From contig JAMZAV010000917.1 of NCBI GenBank assembly GCA_024449915.1, positions 124,001 to 188,000 of the forward strand: DNA of 64,000 nucleotides. The letters are read 5' to 3'. Both the position numbers and the translations under genes were made by a program. This DNA is from Sweltsa coloradensis (lineage: Eukaryota; Arthropoda; Insecta; Plecoptera; Chloroperlidae). The notes under the pieces were generated by a model that searched no databases, was not told the DNA's origin, and saw nothing but the letters and a program-made list of their open reading frames with translations. Numbering within the stretch: the stretch's first letter is position 1; the number at the start of each line of letters is the position of its first letter. Shown here piece after piece: positions 24,087-36,560 of the stretch.

Positions 24087-24298
24087 ATAAAATAAATTCG
24101 TATTTTGAGTCTACCTACCCACTCAGTCATAACTGATTTTCAGTGGGGGACATTAAACCAAAGCGACCAAGCCAATCCTGTAGGCCCCGACGCAATCGAC
24201 GAGTGAGCGATAACCAACCAGAGATCGATATTTTTCGAATCAACAAGGCCGATTCAGAACAACTTTAAGTTTATTATGTGCCTCGTTGCTAGGCCGGC
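24087..24298 (-). repeat. SINE family C copy
   Basis: Plus-strand reading is 'aaaataaattcgtattttga', then 'gattttcagtgggggacatt', 'aaccaaagcgaccaagccaa' and 'ccccgacgcaatcgacgagt', ending 'tgcctcgttgctagg'. On the minus strand the element starts CCTAGCAACGAGGCACA and ends in an A/T-rich tail. The 35170-35436 copy stops at the same 5' base, which argues for a defined SINE-like unit rather than a randomly truncated LINE. Confidence 0.75.
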
Positions 24299-24299
24299 T

Positions 24300-26100
24300 T
24301 TAAAGTCACCGTTTACTAATACCTAAGACAAGAACTGATGGACTAGTGATACATATAGAAGTGTCCGGCAAGCTTTAGGAGCGACTGTCAGGATACACAC
24401 TCGTGCACACTGATATCGCTATTCATAACGGTAAATTTATTTATAAACAAATGAAAGTCTTGTTTTTGACCTAGTACTGTTATTTGAATGATGAAATTAG
24501 AATATGTTTATTTATTTAGTCTTTGCATGAAATGTAAAAGGGCAAGGTAACGTCGGAATGTCACGAAGTACAGAGTATGAATATTAATACCAGTCTCATT
24601 AGAACATGGAATGTATGTATTATTAATTATTTATATAAAACAATTTTAAATTTAAGTTGTAGTCCAAATAAAATATCACTTAGGTAAATCTGTACTGTAC
24701 CTATCCTTGCATTAAATTCATGCTTAGATGAGGTTCTTATAATGTCAATTAGTTTGAAGAGAATCCGATTGATGCTAGAATTGTGAGAGGAAACCCTCGA
24801 AGTTTCACTTGCTTAGCACTATTTAAATATCATGTTTACATCACCTAGCGCAAAACAATATCTTAACTTTTATGAAATTATGTTTATCGCTTCTTTTAAA
24901 GCACCATGTTTACGTTTGACAGAGCGTGGTGTATCTAGAAGTTTGATGTAGAGAATCAGTTCTTACAAACGCTCGTTCACATTTGCATAAATATAAGTTT
25001 TACGACCCGTCTCCCCACGTTTCCTTCAATCACAAGTCAGACTTTAATTGATATGTTTGTCATCTACTGCATAATCTCTAATGTTATACAACGACGGTTA
25101 TGCAGACTCTAGTTCTCTAGTTATGACTTATAGTTATGAGTTGCAGGAAAGCAGGAATCGGCTCCGAAGGAAACAGGAAATTTGAAATAAAATGTATTTT
25201 GAGTATACCTAATAAAATTAATGTGGAATACAAACTAAGTCATAAGTTGGTTGAATGTTCTTTGCCGGAAATGTGGTTGTTACTTGGAACGTGGGGAAAC
25301 TGGTTGAGAAAGCCGGCGCAATAACGATCAACAATGTAAGAGCAAAGCAACTGACAGATTCAAGTCTTTCCGTCAATATACTCGTTTTGTTTTCCATTTT
25401 GACACGTTCACGTCAACAGTAAATTTGTCTTTATAGCTGGTTTATCATTGATATTAACGAACCAAGGAAATTTTTGTATTACAATTTGTCACATTCGCAT
25501 TTTGACTGATAAAATAAAAGTCTTGCTAAATCCTTTATCCAGTATTTTTCCCGCGCTATAAATGCTAGTGCTAAATAATTTATTAATATTTTTTTATGAA
25601 CTTTTTCAAACATATTCGTGTTAAAAGATTGTCATAAAGAGGACTTTTGCAGCTTTTCTTTTCGATCACATTTCCTCTCAATGATAAAGCCAGTCTCACA
25701 ATCTCTTACAATCTGGTCCCGAAATTAACCATCACACTGTCCAACTTCCCACCGGCTACTTAGCAACAAACTAGTCACAATTCAGAGCACGTAGCCACAT
25801 GTCAGACTTTAACAAGCGTATAAACACAATGTGAATTATCCTCTCTTCCCCACCGACTTATTAATAATCCCGCATTGTCCCTGGCTAGTACAATCTCATT
25901 ATTACACAAGTAGGTCGAGAAAACATACTTTACAATGTTAAAATGTATATTTAAAAATATGTTTAATTAGAAAATCCAGCTAATATCGTTCATTCTGTAT
26001 CACTTTTTGACCTTCAATTTCTACCCCATAAATTTGAAATATGTTTAGTAAGGGTGAGTGCATGGCGCAATTAGAGCACATTTAAATATTCAAAATATTT
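24300..26100. other. No gene seen
   Basis: AT-rich unidentified DNA. A 60-bp stretch near 25870-25930 ('cattgtccctggctagta', 'ctcattattacacaag') is loosely duplicated near 26612-26675. The 62-codon ORF at 25136-25324 has no known domain. Confidence 0.4.
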
Positions 26101-26502
26101 GTCTCTTTGGGAACTTACTTGAAATTTCCTGCTTGGTGGCATATTTACGGTACTTTACTAATAAAAGTGAGCAATATTTGGAAAATGTGCTTTGATCGTG
26201 AAATACACACATTCTTACTTGACATTTTGGTGCAAACCACAACCCGATAGGACAAACGATGGAGCTTGCAAGTGATATATAGACTAAAGCCTGGTTTGCT
26301 GCAGAGGTTTAGCCTGGATCACTTGATGGGAGCTATATATCAGGTTGTGGTTTGCAAGTAAATGTCAAGTAAGAATGTGTCATTGTCGCTATCAGAGCTC
26401 ATTTTACAAATAGTGCTTACTTTTTTGTTAGTAACTGACCGTAAATATGCCACCAAACAGGTATAATTGATAGTAATTTCCCTAACAGCTGTTATAAGAG
26501 AC
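26101..26502. mobile_element. Foldback element, ~400-bp imperfect inverted repeat
   Basis: The left arm ('gtctctttggga', 'cttggtggcatatttacgg', 'acttgacattt', 'gcaaaccacaacc') pairs in reverse order with the right arm ('ggttgtggtttgc', 'aaatgtcaagt', 'ccgtaaatatgccaccaaac', 'agagac'). The centre is about 26300. Arms are diverged with small indels, so this is an older insertion. No coding capacity. Confidence 0.75.
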
Positions 26503-27317
26503 AATTGTTTTTAACTGAAAAACTGTATGTGATATTAGCGATGGATTTGCCGATCAAGCGAATTTTTAAATTTACATTTGTCATTGTTAGAAAGTAGTCC
26601 CGAGCTCAAAGAACCGTCATTGTTCCTGGTTAGTAATAAGCTACTCCGAGTACAACCTCATTATTACGCAAGAAGTCTGTTCAATTGGTCGGGGGCGTTG
26701 GAGTGGACTACACCATATCGTGACCTTGTGCCCACCCTGACTGATTCTAATGACCAGTTTCCTAGACACGTTTTCAAGAAATTAACAATTTAAACTAACT
26801 GAATGAGCGAGTTAGCCTCAAGTGAGCGGGTGTAGGTAGAGGAATCTAGATGGTAATGAGAGACTGTTTTCCAGCGGTTTTGCAAGATATGGGTTAGGTT
26901 GATGTTATGAGGAAGTGCCCAGTGATGATGAAACGGGTTAATTAATTGAAGTAATTCCTACAATTGTTGGTGATGCCGACTGGACGAGTGAGTGTAACAT
27001 TACATGAAGATACGACACTTTGCGCTCACATAGGCGAAATGTTGCTCATGGCTTTGCTATTATGTAATCGACAACGGCTGTGGGAAGAATGCCGATTAAT
27101 ATGATTTGATTGGTTAGGAGAAAGATTGTGAATGTTCACATTACAATGAACATTACTCAAACTAGACACAAACCTTTTTTATTATCCTTCGTTAGGAGTA
27201 GCCAGATAAACTATTACTAGAGGTACATGAATTTAGCGTTTTATGAATAGATGCCACAAAGCGCCATCTTTTTAAGGTGTCTCTTTCAAGCTAAAATTTG
27301 ACAAAATGTAATGGTTT
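26503..27317. other. No gene seen
   Basis: Unidentified DNA. The 71-codon frame at 26578-26793 lacks recognisable features. Confidence 0.35.
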
Positions 27318-27627
27318 CGTGCTCCCGTGATAACATCGAAATGGCTGGACCGAAAATTATGCAATTTTGGGAGAAGTTAGATAATTGAATAATTGTTTGC
27401 AACGTATTGATCAGAATGTACTTTTTTTCACACCGATTTCTGCCAAAAAAATCAAGAAAATACGTAAAAATTGGAAAATTTGACGTACTTCTTGATTTTT
27501 TTGGTGAAAAATGGGGGAAAAAAAGTACATTCTGATCAATACGTTGCAAACATTATGCAATTATCTAACTTCTCCCAAAATCGCATAATTTTCGGTCCAG
27601 CCATTTCGATGTTATCATGGGAGCACG
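27318..27627. mobile_element. Foldback element (310 bp), monomeric relative of the 31-33 kb satellite
   Basis: The left arm starts 'cgtgctcccgtgataacatc' and the right arm ends 'gttatcatgggagcacg'. Pairing runs almost to the centre ('aatcaagaaaatacgt' with 'acgtacttcttgatt', about 27470). It carries the same motifs as the satellite unit: 'gcaattttgggagaagttag', 'gtttgcaacgt', 'cggtccagccatttcgatgt' and 'aaggtctgcaagcggtt', then 'gcctccgaccg'. It stands alone here, so it may represent the ancestral dispersed form. Confidence 0.88.
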
Positions 27628-28067
27628 GAAGGTCTGCAAGCGGTTTTAAAAATGTGATTCCGCCTCCGACCGTGGCGCTCTCTGCAGTTTTATGTTTCAA
27701 GTCGGGTATAGGGCGTGGTTTAAACAATCCCCATGCCGAGAGGCCATTATTGTACACTCAGTGTCATATTGTAAAGGATTAAACGAGTAATTTTAATACT
27801 ATTATATTATTATGATTTCTTGGTACTTTTGGAGTTGATCTTGATGCTTACTGTCTCTTTGAATGTATTGGACATGATCATGATTTATCAAGATCATAAC
27901 AATTCAAAATTTCCATATCTTACCTAGGATTCGATCTAATTACCGGTATTATTTATAGGAGTCGTGCGCTTCGGATCTGTGTCGCAGCCGCGGACAGCCT
28001 TGATCATTAAGGAAGTAATTTTATTTATCCAGCATGCATTTTATTTCATTTATAATATAAGATGCCA
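27628..28067. other. Flank of the foldback, no gene
   Basis: The first ~55 bp still match the satellite linker ('tgcaagcggtt', 'gcctccgaccg.ggcgc'). The remainder is unidentified AT-rich DNA. Confidence 0.5.
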
Positions 28068-28265
28068 TTCATGGTGGTTTCACACATAGTGCGCAGGTAT
28101 GATAAGCATATTATGGCACCAAATGGACGCGGGTTCGATGCCATTATAAGTAATAATCTACGTAGATCTACTCTCCATTCCACCATATCCACTCATCGTC
28201 TTGAGTTGCATTGGATCATCTATTTAGAACCACAAACATCTACCTCATAAGACGGTGTACGAACT
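28068..28265 (+). repeat. SINE family B copy
   Basis: The tRNA-like head 'gtgcgcaggtatgataagca' is followed by B-box gggttcgatgcc at 28131-28142. The body ('ccaccatatccactcatcgt', then 'cttgagttgca') follows in family order. Confidence 0.65.
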
Positions 28266-29682
28266 GGATATGTTTGGTATATTAACTGAGTTCATTAACT
28301 GATTAGAAAATATTGATTTTTTCTTCACCTAGCGCTTGCTTTGGCATTAAAATTTTGTTGTTTTATTATCCCGTCGGTGGAGACTATGTTGACGACGAGT
28401 GGTGGTGGTGGTGGTGAAGGTGAAAATAAAATATGTGGGGAAATCCTTGGCGCCTTTGACGCTAACAATAATATTGAGAATAAATAAATGAAGACATGTG
28501 TTTATCGTCAAGCAACCAGTTCCCCTCACACTCCGCGTATCACTCTCGCAAACATCAACAACCATCTATTCTCCAGTAGATAACGAGCCACTCACTTGAG
28601 ATACATTTGTGAGACGTAATAGCATTCAATGATATGGTCTCGATCAAAACAGTTATAGTTATCTCAGGTTTAAATTTGTAATTTATCTCGATTAATGGGA
28701 GTGTGATATTATGTAAACGAAATTCGAAGTATTTTTTTATTAACAATAACATGGCATCTTATAATCGTGCATGTCTATAGTGCTATTATCTATTGATTAT
28801 TATAATATTCATAGTATTGTTATAAGCCCGTAGAAACCCAATACATGCATACATGAAAAACCCTCTCATACCAAAAATTCGAGGTCACTAAGTGTAGTGT
28901 TCAGTTTTCCTTCCTTCTCAGGATCACCAAGTATGTGAACTTTTTGACGGAAGTGAATGAGGATATTGACATTTTCATTCTAATTATTCAACTTATGTCC
29001 GAACTCCGAATATTATTACAATGACGACGTCGGAGTGATGTTTTTCGGTAGCGGGAGTCGAACTCAATACACGCACTTGCATTTGACCTTGAATGAGTGT
29101 TGTGCGAGGCCAACACAGATAACCGTTTCCGCGTTGTAATGTAATACTTTGGGTTTCACCAATAAGTGAATCACACAGTCGCACCGTCGCACTGACGTCC
29201 AACACACATTCTTGAGATAACTTGCCTTGTTGCTGTCAAAATTGTGTTATTTCCATTTTTCCGTTTTCAACCTTGGCCATGATATGATTTTTAAATTTAA
29301 ATTTTTTAAGTTTATTAGTTGATTGCTATTGTTACGATTTTATTGATGACCTTCCTTCAATCAGTCACATAAGTCAAAATATTGTCATATTGCTTAATTA
29401 TTTCGTCATTTGTTCCTCTCCTTATCCATCATTTACATCAAGCAATTCAATATGGAAATTGGCTATGTTTCGATTCGAATGCAAATCTTTCCCTAGTTAC
29501 GTTCATCGAGTAATAATTAAATAATTATTATGATTGAAATTGCGTTATGAAGACTCCAATATTACAATCTTGAGAAAATAGCTCGTGTTATGTTTATATT
29601 TTGTATAATAGTATGTGTGTTTATGTTTCGTTTGCTCTCTACCGGACAAACGACTGTTGAGGAATTTTCACGATGTATATAA
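28266..29682. other. No gene; scattered repeat scraps
   Basis: Contains a (GTG)n run near 28398-28418, a reverse tRNA-like box at about 29047-29062 ('gcgggagtcgaactc'), and at 29627-29660 a short scrap of the Helentron-like core ('tttgctctctaccggacaaa') in the opposite orientation to the adjacent full copy. Confidence 0.45.
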
Positions 29683-30410
29683 CTAGGAAAACGCTAAAGT
29701 CCCGCCGCGTTGATGGATGAGCTTTTTAAAGTTTTTTAGTTTGCGTGGGATATCTTTAATTTTGCAAGTGCTTTGTTTTGCTGCCTACGCATTGTAGGTG
29801 ATTGTTGTCAAGTTTCTATTGTTTCTTGTTAATTGGTATTATACCGTAAAAAACTTATATTAAAAGATTTATTTCTATGAACTCTGTCTAGCTTTTTCAA
29901 CTTTTTCTTTCAAAAGGTACTATAATATGAACGTTGTAGCCCACCCGTTTGGTCAGAATTGGCCCAAATGGCAAGAAAAATATCGTACAAAAAATCAAAA
30001 AACTTATATTAAAAGCTTTATTTCTATATATTCTAGCTAACTTTTTCAACTTTTTTCTTTCAGAAGCAATACATCACCATTACCTTAATGTCCATGTGAA
30101 TATGAACGTTGTAGCCCTACCCGTTTGGTCAGAATCGGCCAAATGTCACGAAAATATCGCACTAAAAATCGAAAAAAATCGTAAAAGTACTATATTTATG
30201 AGAAATATTTCTTCGATTGAACCCAAAAACGTAGCAAGTCTAAGTTCAGGGATTTCGAAGGTCCCCTCAAATTTTCATCAAGATCGGATATGCCGTTTGC
30301 CCGGTAGAGAGCGAACAAACAGACGGAAAAACAAACAAAAAAACAAAAAAACACCCGAGCAAAATTTTTTGGGGGGTCGGTGAAATTGAAGTCTTCGCTT
30401 CGCTCATCCA
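29683..30410 (-). mobile_element. HINE / Helentron-like element, copy 3
   Basis: Plus strand runs CTAGGAAAACGCTAAAGTCC ... TTCGCTCATCCA. The inverted GGATGAGC is near the CTAG end. Two tandem internal units are separated by 'tatattaaaagctttatttc'. Flanking A (plus strand) on both sides equals T^T on the element strand. The 144-codon frame 29949-30383 is a translation of the element and is not a gene. Confidence 0.87.
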
Positions 30411-30416
30411 ATTATA

Positions 30417-31193
30417 CTAGGAAAACGCTAAAGTCCCGCCGCGTTGATGGATGAGCTTTTGAAAGTTTTTAGTTTGCGTGGGATATCTTTACTTTTTCAT
30501 GTGCTTTGTTTTGTAGCCTACGCATTGTAGGTGATTGTTGTCAAGTTTCTTTTGTTTCTTGTCAATTGGTATTATTTATCGTAAAAAACTTATATTAAAA
30601 GCTTTATTTCTATGGATTCTGGCTAACTTTTTCAACTTTTTCCTTCAAAAGGTACTACATCACCATAACCTTAATGTCCATGTATAATATGAACAGTGTA
30701 GCCCTACCCGTTTTGGTCAGAATTGGTCCAAATGGCACGAAAATATCGCACAAAAAATCAAAAAACTTATATTAAAAGCTTTATTTCTGTAGATTCTAGC
30801 CTACTTTTTCAACTTTTTCTTTCGAAATGTACTAACATCACCATAACCTTAATGTCCATGTATAATATGAACGTTGTAGCCCCACCCGTTTGGTCAGAAT
30901 TGGCCCAAATAGCACGAAAATATCTCACAAAAAATCGAAAAAAATCGTAAAAGTACGATATTCATGAGAATTATTTCTTCGATTGTACCCAAAAACGTGG
31001 CAAGTCTAAGTTCAGAGATTTCAAAGGTCCTCTCAAATTTTCATCAAGATCGCATATGCCGTTTGCCCGGTAGAGAGCGAACAAACAGACAAAAAAACAA
31101 ACAAAAAAAAACAAAAAACATTGGAGCTAAATTTTTTGGGGTCAGTGAAAAAGAAGTCTTCGCTTCACTCGCTTCGCTCGCTACGCTCATCCA
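30417..31193 (-). mobile_element. HINE / Helentron-like element, copy 4, head-to-tail with copy 3
   Basis: Same termini as copy 3, in the same orientation, separated from it by only 'attata' (30411-30416). Two internal tandem units of ~175 bp are present. The 5' tip is expanded by extra GCTTCGCTC/GCTACGCTC nonamers. Its 5' end abuts the first base of the 469-bp satellite array. Confidence 0.88.
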
Positions 31194-33610
31194 ATAATGT
31201 TTGCAACGTTTTGAACAGAACGTTAATTGTTTCCCCCATTTTCTGCAAAAAAAAAAAAACAAGAAAATATGTGAAAATACGTAACATTTATAAAAGTTGT
31301 CTTATTTCTTGATTTTTTGGTGGAAAATTTTGAATAATAAGCATTCTGTTTCAATATGTTGCAAACACTATACAATTATCTAACTTCTACCAAAATTGCA
31401 TAATTTTCGGACCAGTCATTTCGATGTTATCATGGGAGCACTGAAGGTCTGCAAGCGGTTGAAAAATGCGATTTTGCCTCCGACCGGTGGCGCATATATT
31501 ATTCTGTATCTATGATCGAGTACTTGGTCTCTTTGGCATATCAGCTACGTTTATTGACTGATACGATTAAATGACTGTGCACTTGTTTATTATTACTCAC
31601 CTACTGTTTTGAGTTGGTAAGGTAAGGTGAAATTATGCAATTTTGGGAGAAGTTAGATAATTGTATAATGTTTGCAACGTTTTGAACAAAACGTTAATTG
31701 TTTTCCCGTTTTCTGCAAAAAAAAAGAAGAAAATACGTAAAAATACCTAAAATTTATAAAAATTGTCGTATTTTCTTGATTTTGTTGGTGGAAAACTGTA
31801 AAAAAAATAGCATTCTGTTCAATATGTTGCAAACACTATACAATTATCTAACTTCTCCCAAAATTGCATAATTTCGGGCCAGTAATTTCGATATTATCAT
31901 GGAGCACTGAAGGTCTGCAAGCGGTTTGAAAATGCGATTTTGCCTCCGACCGGTGGCGCATATATTATTCTATATCTATGATCGAGTACTTGGTCTCTTT
32001 GGCATATCAGCTACGTTTACTGACTGATACGATTTAATGACTGTGCACTTGTTTATTATCTTCACCTACTGTTTTGAGTTTGGTAAGGTAAGGTAAAATT
32101 ATGCAATTTTGGGAGAAGTTAGATAATTGTATAATGTTTGCAACGTTTTAAACAGAACGTTAATTCTTTCCCCCGTTTTCTGCAAAAAAAAAGAAGAAAA
32201 TACGTAAAAATACCTAAAATTTATAAAAATTGTCGATATATCTTGATTTTTTTTGTGAAAAACTGTAAAAAAAATAGCATTCTGTCAATATGTTGCAACA
32301 CTATACAATTATCTAACTTCTCCCAAAATTGCATAATTTTCGGGCCAGTAATTTCGATATTATCATGGGAGCACTGAAGGTCCTGCAAGCGGTTGAAAAA
32401 TGCGATTCTGCCCCGACCGGTGGCGCATATATTATTCTATATCTATGATCGAGTACTTGGTCTCTTTGGCATATCAGCTACGTTTACTGACGATACGATT
32501 TAATGACTGTGCACTTGTTTATTATCTTCACCTACTGTTTTGAGTTTGGGTAAGGTAAGGTAAATTATGCAATTTTGGGAGAAGTTAGATAATTGTATAA
32601 TGTTTGCAACGTTTTAAACAGAACGTTAATTCTTTCCCCGTTTTCTGCAAAAAAAAAGAAGAAAATACGTAAAAATACCTAAAATTTATAAAAATTGTCG
32701 TATATCTTGATTTTTTTGGTGGAAAACACTGTTAAAAAATAGCATTCTGTTCAATATGTTGCAAACACTATACAATTATCTAACTTCTACCAAAATTGCA
32801 TAATTTTCGGACCAGTCATTTCGATGTTATCATGGGAGCACTGAAGGTCTGCAAGCGGTTGAAAAATGCGATTTTGCCTCCGACCGGTGGCGCATATATT
32901 ATTCTATATCTATGATCGAGTACTTGGTCTCTTTGGCATATCAGCTACGTTTATTGACTGATACGATTAAATGACTGTGCACTTGTTTATTATCTTCACC
33001 TACTGTTTTGAGTTTGGTAAGGTAAGGTGAAATTATGCAATTTTGGGAGAAGTTAGATAATTGTATAATGTTTGCAACGTTTTGAACAGAACGTTAATTG
33101 TTTCCCCCATTTTCTGCAAAAAAAAGAAGAAAATACGTAAAAATACCTAAAATTTATAAAATTTGTCGTATTTCTTAATTTTTTGGTGGAAAACTGTAAA
33201 AAAAAAATATGCATTCTGTTCAATATGTTGCAAACACTATACAATTATCTAACTTCTACCAAAATTGCATAATTTTCAGGCCAGTAATTTCGATATTATC
33301 ATGGGAGCACTGAAGGTCTGCAAGCGGTTGAAAATGCGATTCTGCCTCCGACCGGTGGCGCATATATTATTCTATATCTATGATCGAGTAATTGGTCTCT
33401 TTGGCATATCAGCTACGTTTAGGTTTACTGACTGATACGATGTTAATGACTGTGCACTTGTTTATTACTTCACCTACTGTTTTGAGTTTGGTAAGGTAAG
33501 GTAAAATTATGCAATTTCGGGAGAAGTTAGATAATTGTATAATGTTTGCAACGTTTTTGAACAGAACATTAATTGTTCCCCCATTTTCTGAAGAAAAAAA
33601 AACAAGAAAT
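31194..33610 (+). repeat. Satellite array, ~469-bp unit, about 5.1 copies
   Basis: The marker 'tgtttgcaacgtttt' recurs at 31198, 31669, 32134, 32601, 33069 and 33543 (spacings 471, 465, 467, 468, 474). Each unit holds an imperfect ~230-270-bp palindrome ('gcaattttgggagaagttag' pairing with 'taacttctcccaaaattgca') plus a non-palindromic linker ('aaggtctgcaagcggttg', 'gatcgagtacttggtctctt', 'tggcatatcagctacgttta', 'gtgcacttgtttatta', 'tactgttttgagtttggtaa'). Units differ mainly by small homopolymer indels. Short ORFs inside are artefacts. The palindromic half is homologous to the single foldback at 27318-27627. Confidence 0.95.
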
Positions 33611-35165
33611 ACTTCTAATAATAAAATTATTACCACGATGTAAGAAGCAGGAAAACAAAACATATCTTATGATTGCATAATGAATTGAATTCGATAGTTC
33701 CTATAGCACTGCTTATATTCACCTTGACATGGATGCCCCATTCCACTTGTGTCTCCACGTTTCCTTCATTCGTTATTCAACAATAAGTCGCTCAGACAAA
33801 CGCAGTATACCAGGTTACATTTTTTTAGTTTTTTATTCGTTGTTTTATTAATTGCCTACTCGTATTTTCAGAATAACGAATAATAGTGTCCTAATAATAT
33901 GTGTAATAACATAATCATATTCTATTGGGAATGAGAGATTAAAGACGTGCAGTATAATAAAATACCGTAGACAATCGCGAAGTGATAGTGTTTGAAAAAT
34001 CATGCTACAATTCACTCATGTAACTTCGTGCGGGGTCTATGCGCAGTGGACCCGCTCAGTCAGTCAGCGAGTGCACAGCGTAACACGTATCTCGGGTGAC
34101 TGTGAATCATATAGCTCGCCTGCGCTGTTATTGGCTCAAAAATCATGATTGGAATATCGCTAGTCCTGCCTTTCGAGTCCGGTGAAGCATGCTCTCTCTC
34201 TCTCTACGTAAATTCCCACGGGTTAAAACAGCACTCTTAACTTGAAACTAAGGTTTTCCAGTCCTATTTTTTTCATTTCCGATAGTATCTATAATTTGTT
34301 TATATACATTGTTATTCAGTTGATATTAATTCAAACTTGATGACATAATTTCAAAATAAAAATATCAAAAAACTTCATAAACAAGTTTTCGAAGGTGGCC
34401 AAAATATAGATTCTACAAAACGCTATGAAAGTACACTTGAAAATGCTACATATACACGTACCTCTAACTATTGTAGTCGTCTTGAGATACGCATATTCTG
34501 ACAACTCATCTCTCATACTTTCTACAACGTGTCCTATTTATCATAGATGAGGAAACGGGAAATGTTTAAACGACAAATTCATATTTTATCCACCATCTTA
34601 AGTCGCATTATCAACTAACGTGTAAAAATATAGGCCTACTTAGTTTATTGTCGAACACGATACGAAGATTCTATCCTTTTCCAATAATGTTTTGTGTAGA
34701 TAAAAAAATAGGCTATAGACCCTATATCGATCGCAAATCTCTTTGAGCGTTTCAAAAACATAAAAAAGTAAGAATTTTTTAATAGATCTTCAATCTGAGA
34801 AAATAGGGGAGTTTTTATAATCGGTATAAGTAATGTAACAAGTTGAATCCACATCGAATTCTTCATAATAGCAGGAATAGGAAGGAGCTTACCAAACTTT
34901 TTCTAATGTCTGCCTTATGCCCGGACATGGCTAGGGGTGTAGAATAGATTTGATGCGTTTTGAGATAATTAGTTTCAAACTTTTCTAATAACAGTTTGTG
35001 TGCAAGTATAATTTAACCGGCGGCTTATCCAGAAAGGGGGGGGGGGGGGTAGATAATAGGAGGTATTAACTTTAAAGATGGGGGGAGAGATGTAAGAATA
35101 ATGCGAGAAAGGGCAATTGAATGATCGTTCCACTACTATCGTACTATTCTACTAATATCACAATA
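33611..35165. other. No gene seen
   Basis: AT-rich DNA with a (CT)n run near 34192-34206, TAGGCCTA at 34631-34638 and a G-run at about 35036-35050. ORFs 34331-34516 and 34645-34866 (minus) show no domain. Confidence 0.4.
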
Positions 35166-35169
35166 GTAA

Positions 35170-35436
35170 GAATAAATCAATAAATTCGTATTTTAGAGTC
35201 TACCCACTCAGTCACAGAATTGATTTTCAATTGGGGACATTAAATTAAAAACCGACCAAGCCAACCCTGTAGCCCGACACCATCGAGAACGAACAATGAT
35301 GAACTATACCGGCATATTTAAGTATAGGAAACACCGATCAATCAAGCTGAACACGATTCCACCCGCGGACAGCACCAGAATCAACAAGGCTGATTCGGAA
35401 CAACCTTAGAATTTATTTTGTGCCTCGTTGCTAGGA
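35170..35436 (-). repeat. SINE family C copy (longest)
   Basis: Plus-strand order: 'ataaattcgtattttagagt', 'tacccactcagtca', 'ggggacattaaa', 'ccgaccaagccaaccctgta', 'cccgcggacagcaccagaat', 'caacaaggctgattcggaac', ending 'tgcctcgttgctagg'. It includes a ~55-bp segment ('atacc ggcatatttaagtat') absent from the 24 kb copy but partly present at 51236. Confidence 0.75.
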
Positions 35437-36304
35437 CTTTCGTTTTGCTCTAACTATAAAAATAACAAAGAAAGTAGATAAACAATTTAGTCAGAATACG
35501 AGTGTCGGAGTGTCGCAAACTAATATGAGCCATGCTCTCTATTTCTGTCAGAGTTCTCACTATATAATATATAGAAACACCAGTTGAAAGTCGTCATGAT
35601 GTTTATTGAGTGAAACCCGTCATTTATTGTGGGAATATAAGTTACTATGTTTTACGCCAGTGCACCCAGTCCTAGACGTGGCGTCAGGCTTGACTAAGTG
35701 AGAAAGCTGGGCTCAACTCTCTAGTCTCTGTGCCCAGTGTTATACGGTGACAAGTGAAGCTAGCACCTTTCAAACACATCATCATCATCATCTGAACATG
35801 GAGTTATAAATAGTAATGATCTGAATGCAAGAAGTGACACGAGTACAATGACAAGTCTATATGACAAGTGCTAGTCATTTCAGCTGGTTTAATCATCACT
35901 TTACCCCTTTTGTCCTCCTTTCTATAAAACACTTTCTATAAAATACTTTTTATAACTAAATAGGGTGACAGTTTCAGAAACAAATAAATTACTACTTTAT
36001 GGATAACATCATTTAAAAATGAGAAAGACGGGATTTAGTATCGTACTTTCTAACTATTATTTTCAAGATTTGTTGACTTTCCTTATAAAAAATATTCTTA
36101 AAATCCAAGTAGACAACTAGTTTTGCATAAGAAACACCAGCCGGCTACAGGAAACATCACACCCCTCATAGCCAGAGCGTAACAATTTGTATATCTTTGC
36201 TTTTCCTGCCCATTTCTTTATTTCCAATATACGGCGCACCCTATAACAGGGGCGTGCCTGGACATGTAATAAGATGCGAACGACGACGACGAAGACAAAG
36301 AAGT
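35437..36304. other. No gene seen
   Basis: AT-rich. 'caggggcgtgcctgg' at about 36248 resembles a hAT-type end, but no partner was found. The overlapping ORFs at 36117-36421 run into the SINE and are not called. Confidence 0.35.
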
Positions 36305-36560
36305 ACCGACAGTGTTGGCTCGAGCGTAAAGCGACAGACTGATTCGAGGTCCCGGATTCAAATCCCGTCGAGACCGTCAATCCTGACTGAAGGTTTTTTA
36401 CGAGGTGTCCTCAGTCGTTAATGCGAATGCAAGGGATTGAGTCCTCTTAAACAACCCTCGGACATCCCTTCACAATTGTCGTAACTCCTACATACCTACT
36501 TCTATACTTGAAGAGGGGCATGAATTGCACCCTGGGCAGGTTTCTGACAAGAAATTTAAA
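36305..36560 (+). repeat. SINE family A copy, near full length
   Basis: Starts accgacagtgttggctcgag (A-box), has B-box ggattcaaatccc, then 'gtcaatcctgactgaaggtt', 'cgttaatgcgaatgcaaggg', 'attgagtcctcttaaacaac', 'cctcggacatcccttcacaa', 'ttgaagaggggcatgaattg' and 'caccctgggcaggtt'. Length ~255 bp is normal for a tRNA-derived SINE. Confidence 0.85.

Noticed and set aside
29949..30383. 144-codon open reading frame
   Set aside because: Lies wholly inside Helentron-like copy 3. Sister copies show different frames and stops, so it is repeat translation.
36248..36263. hAT-like terminus (caggggcgtgcctgg)
   Set aside because: No partner end and no octamer duplication found.
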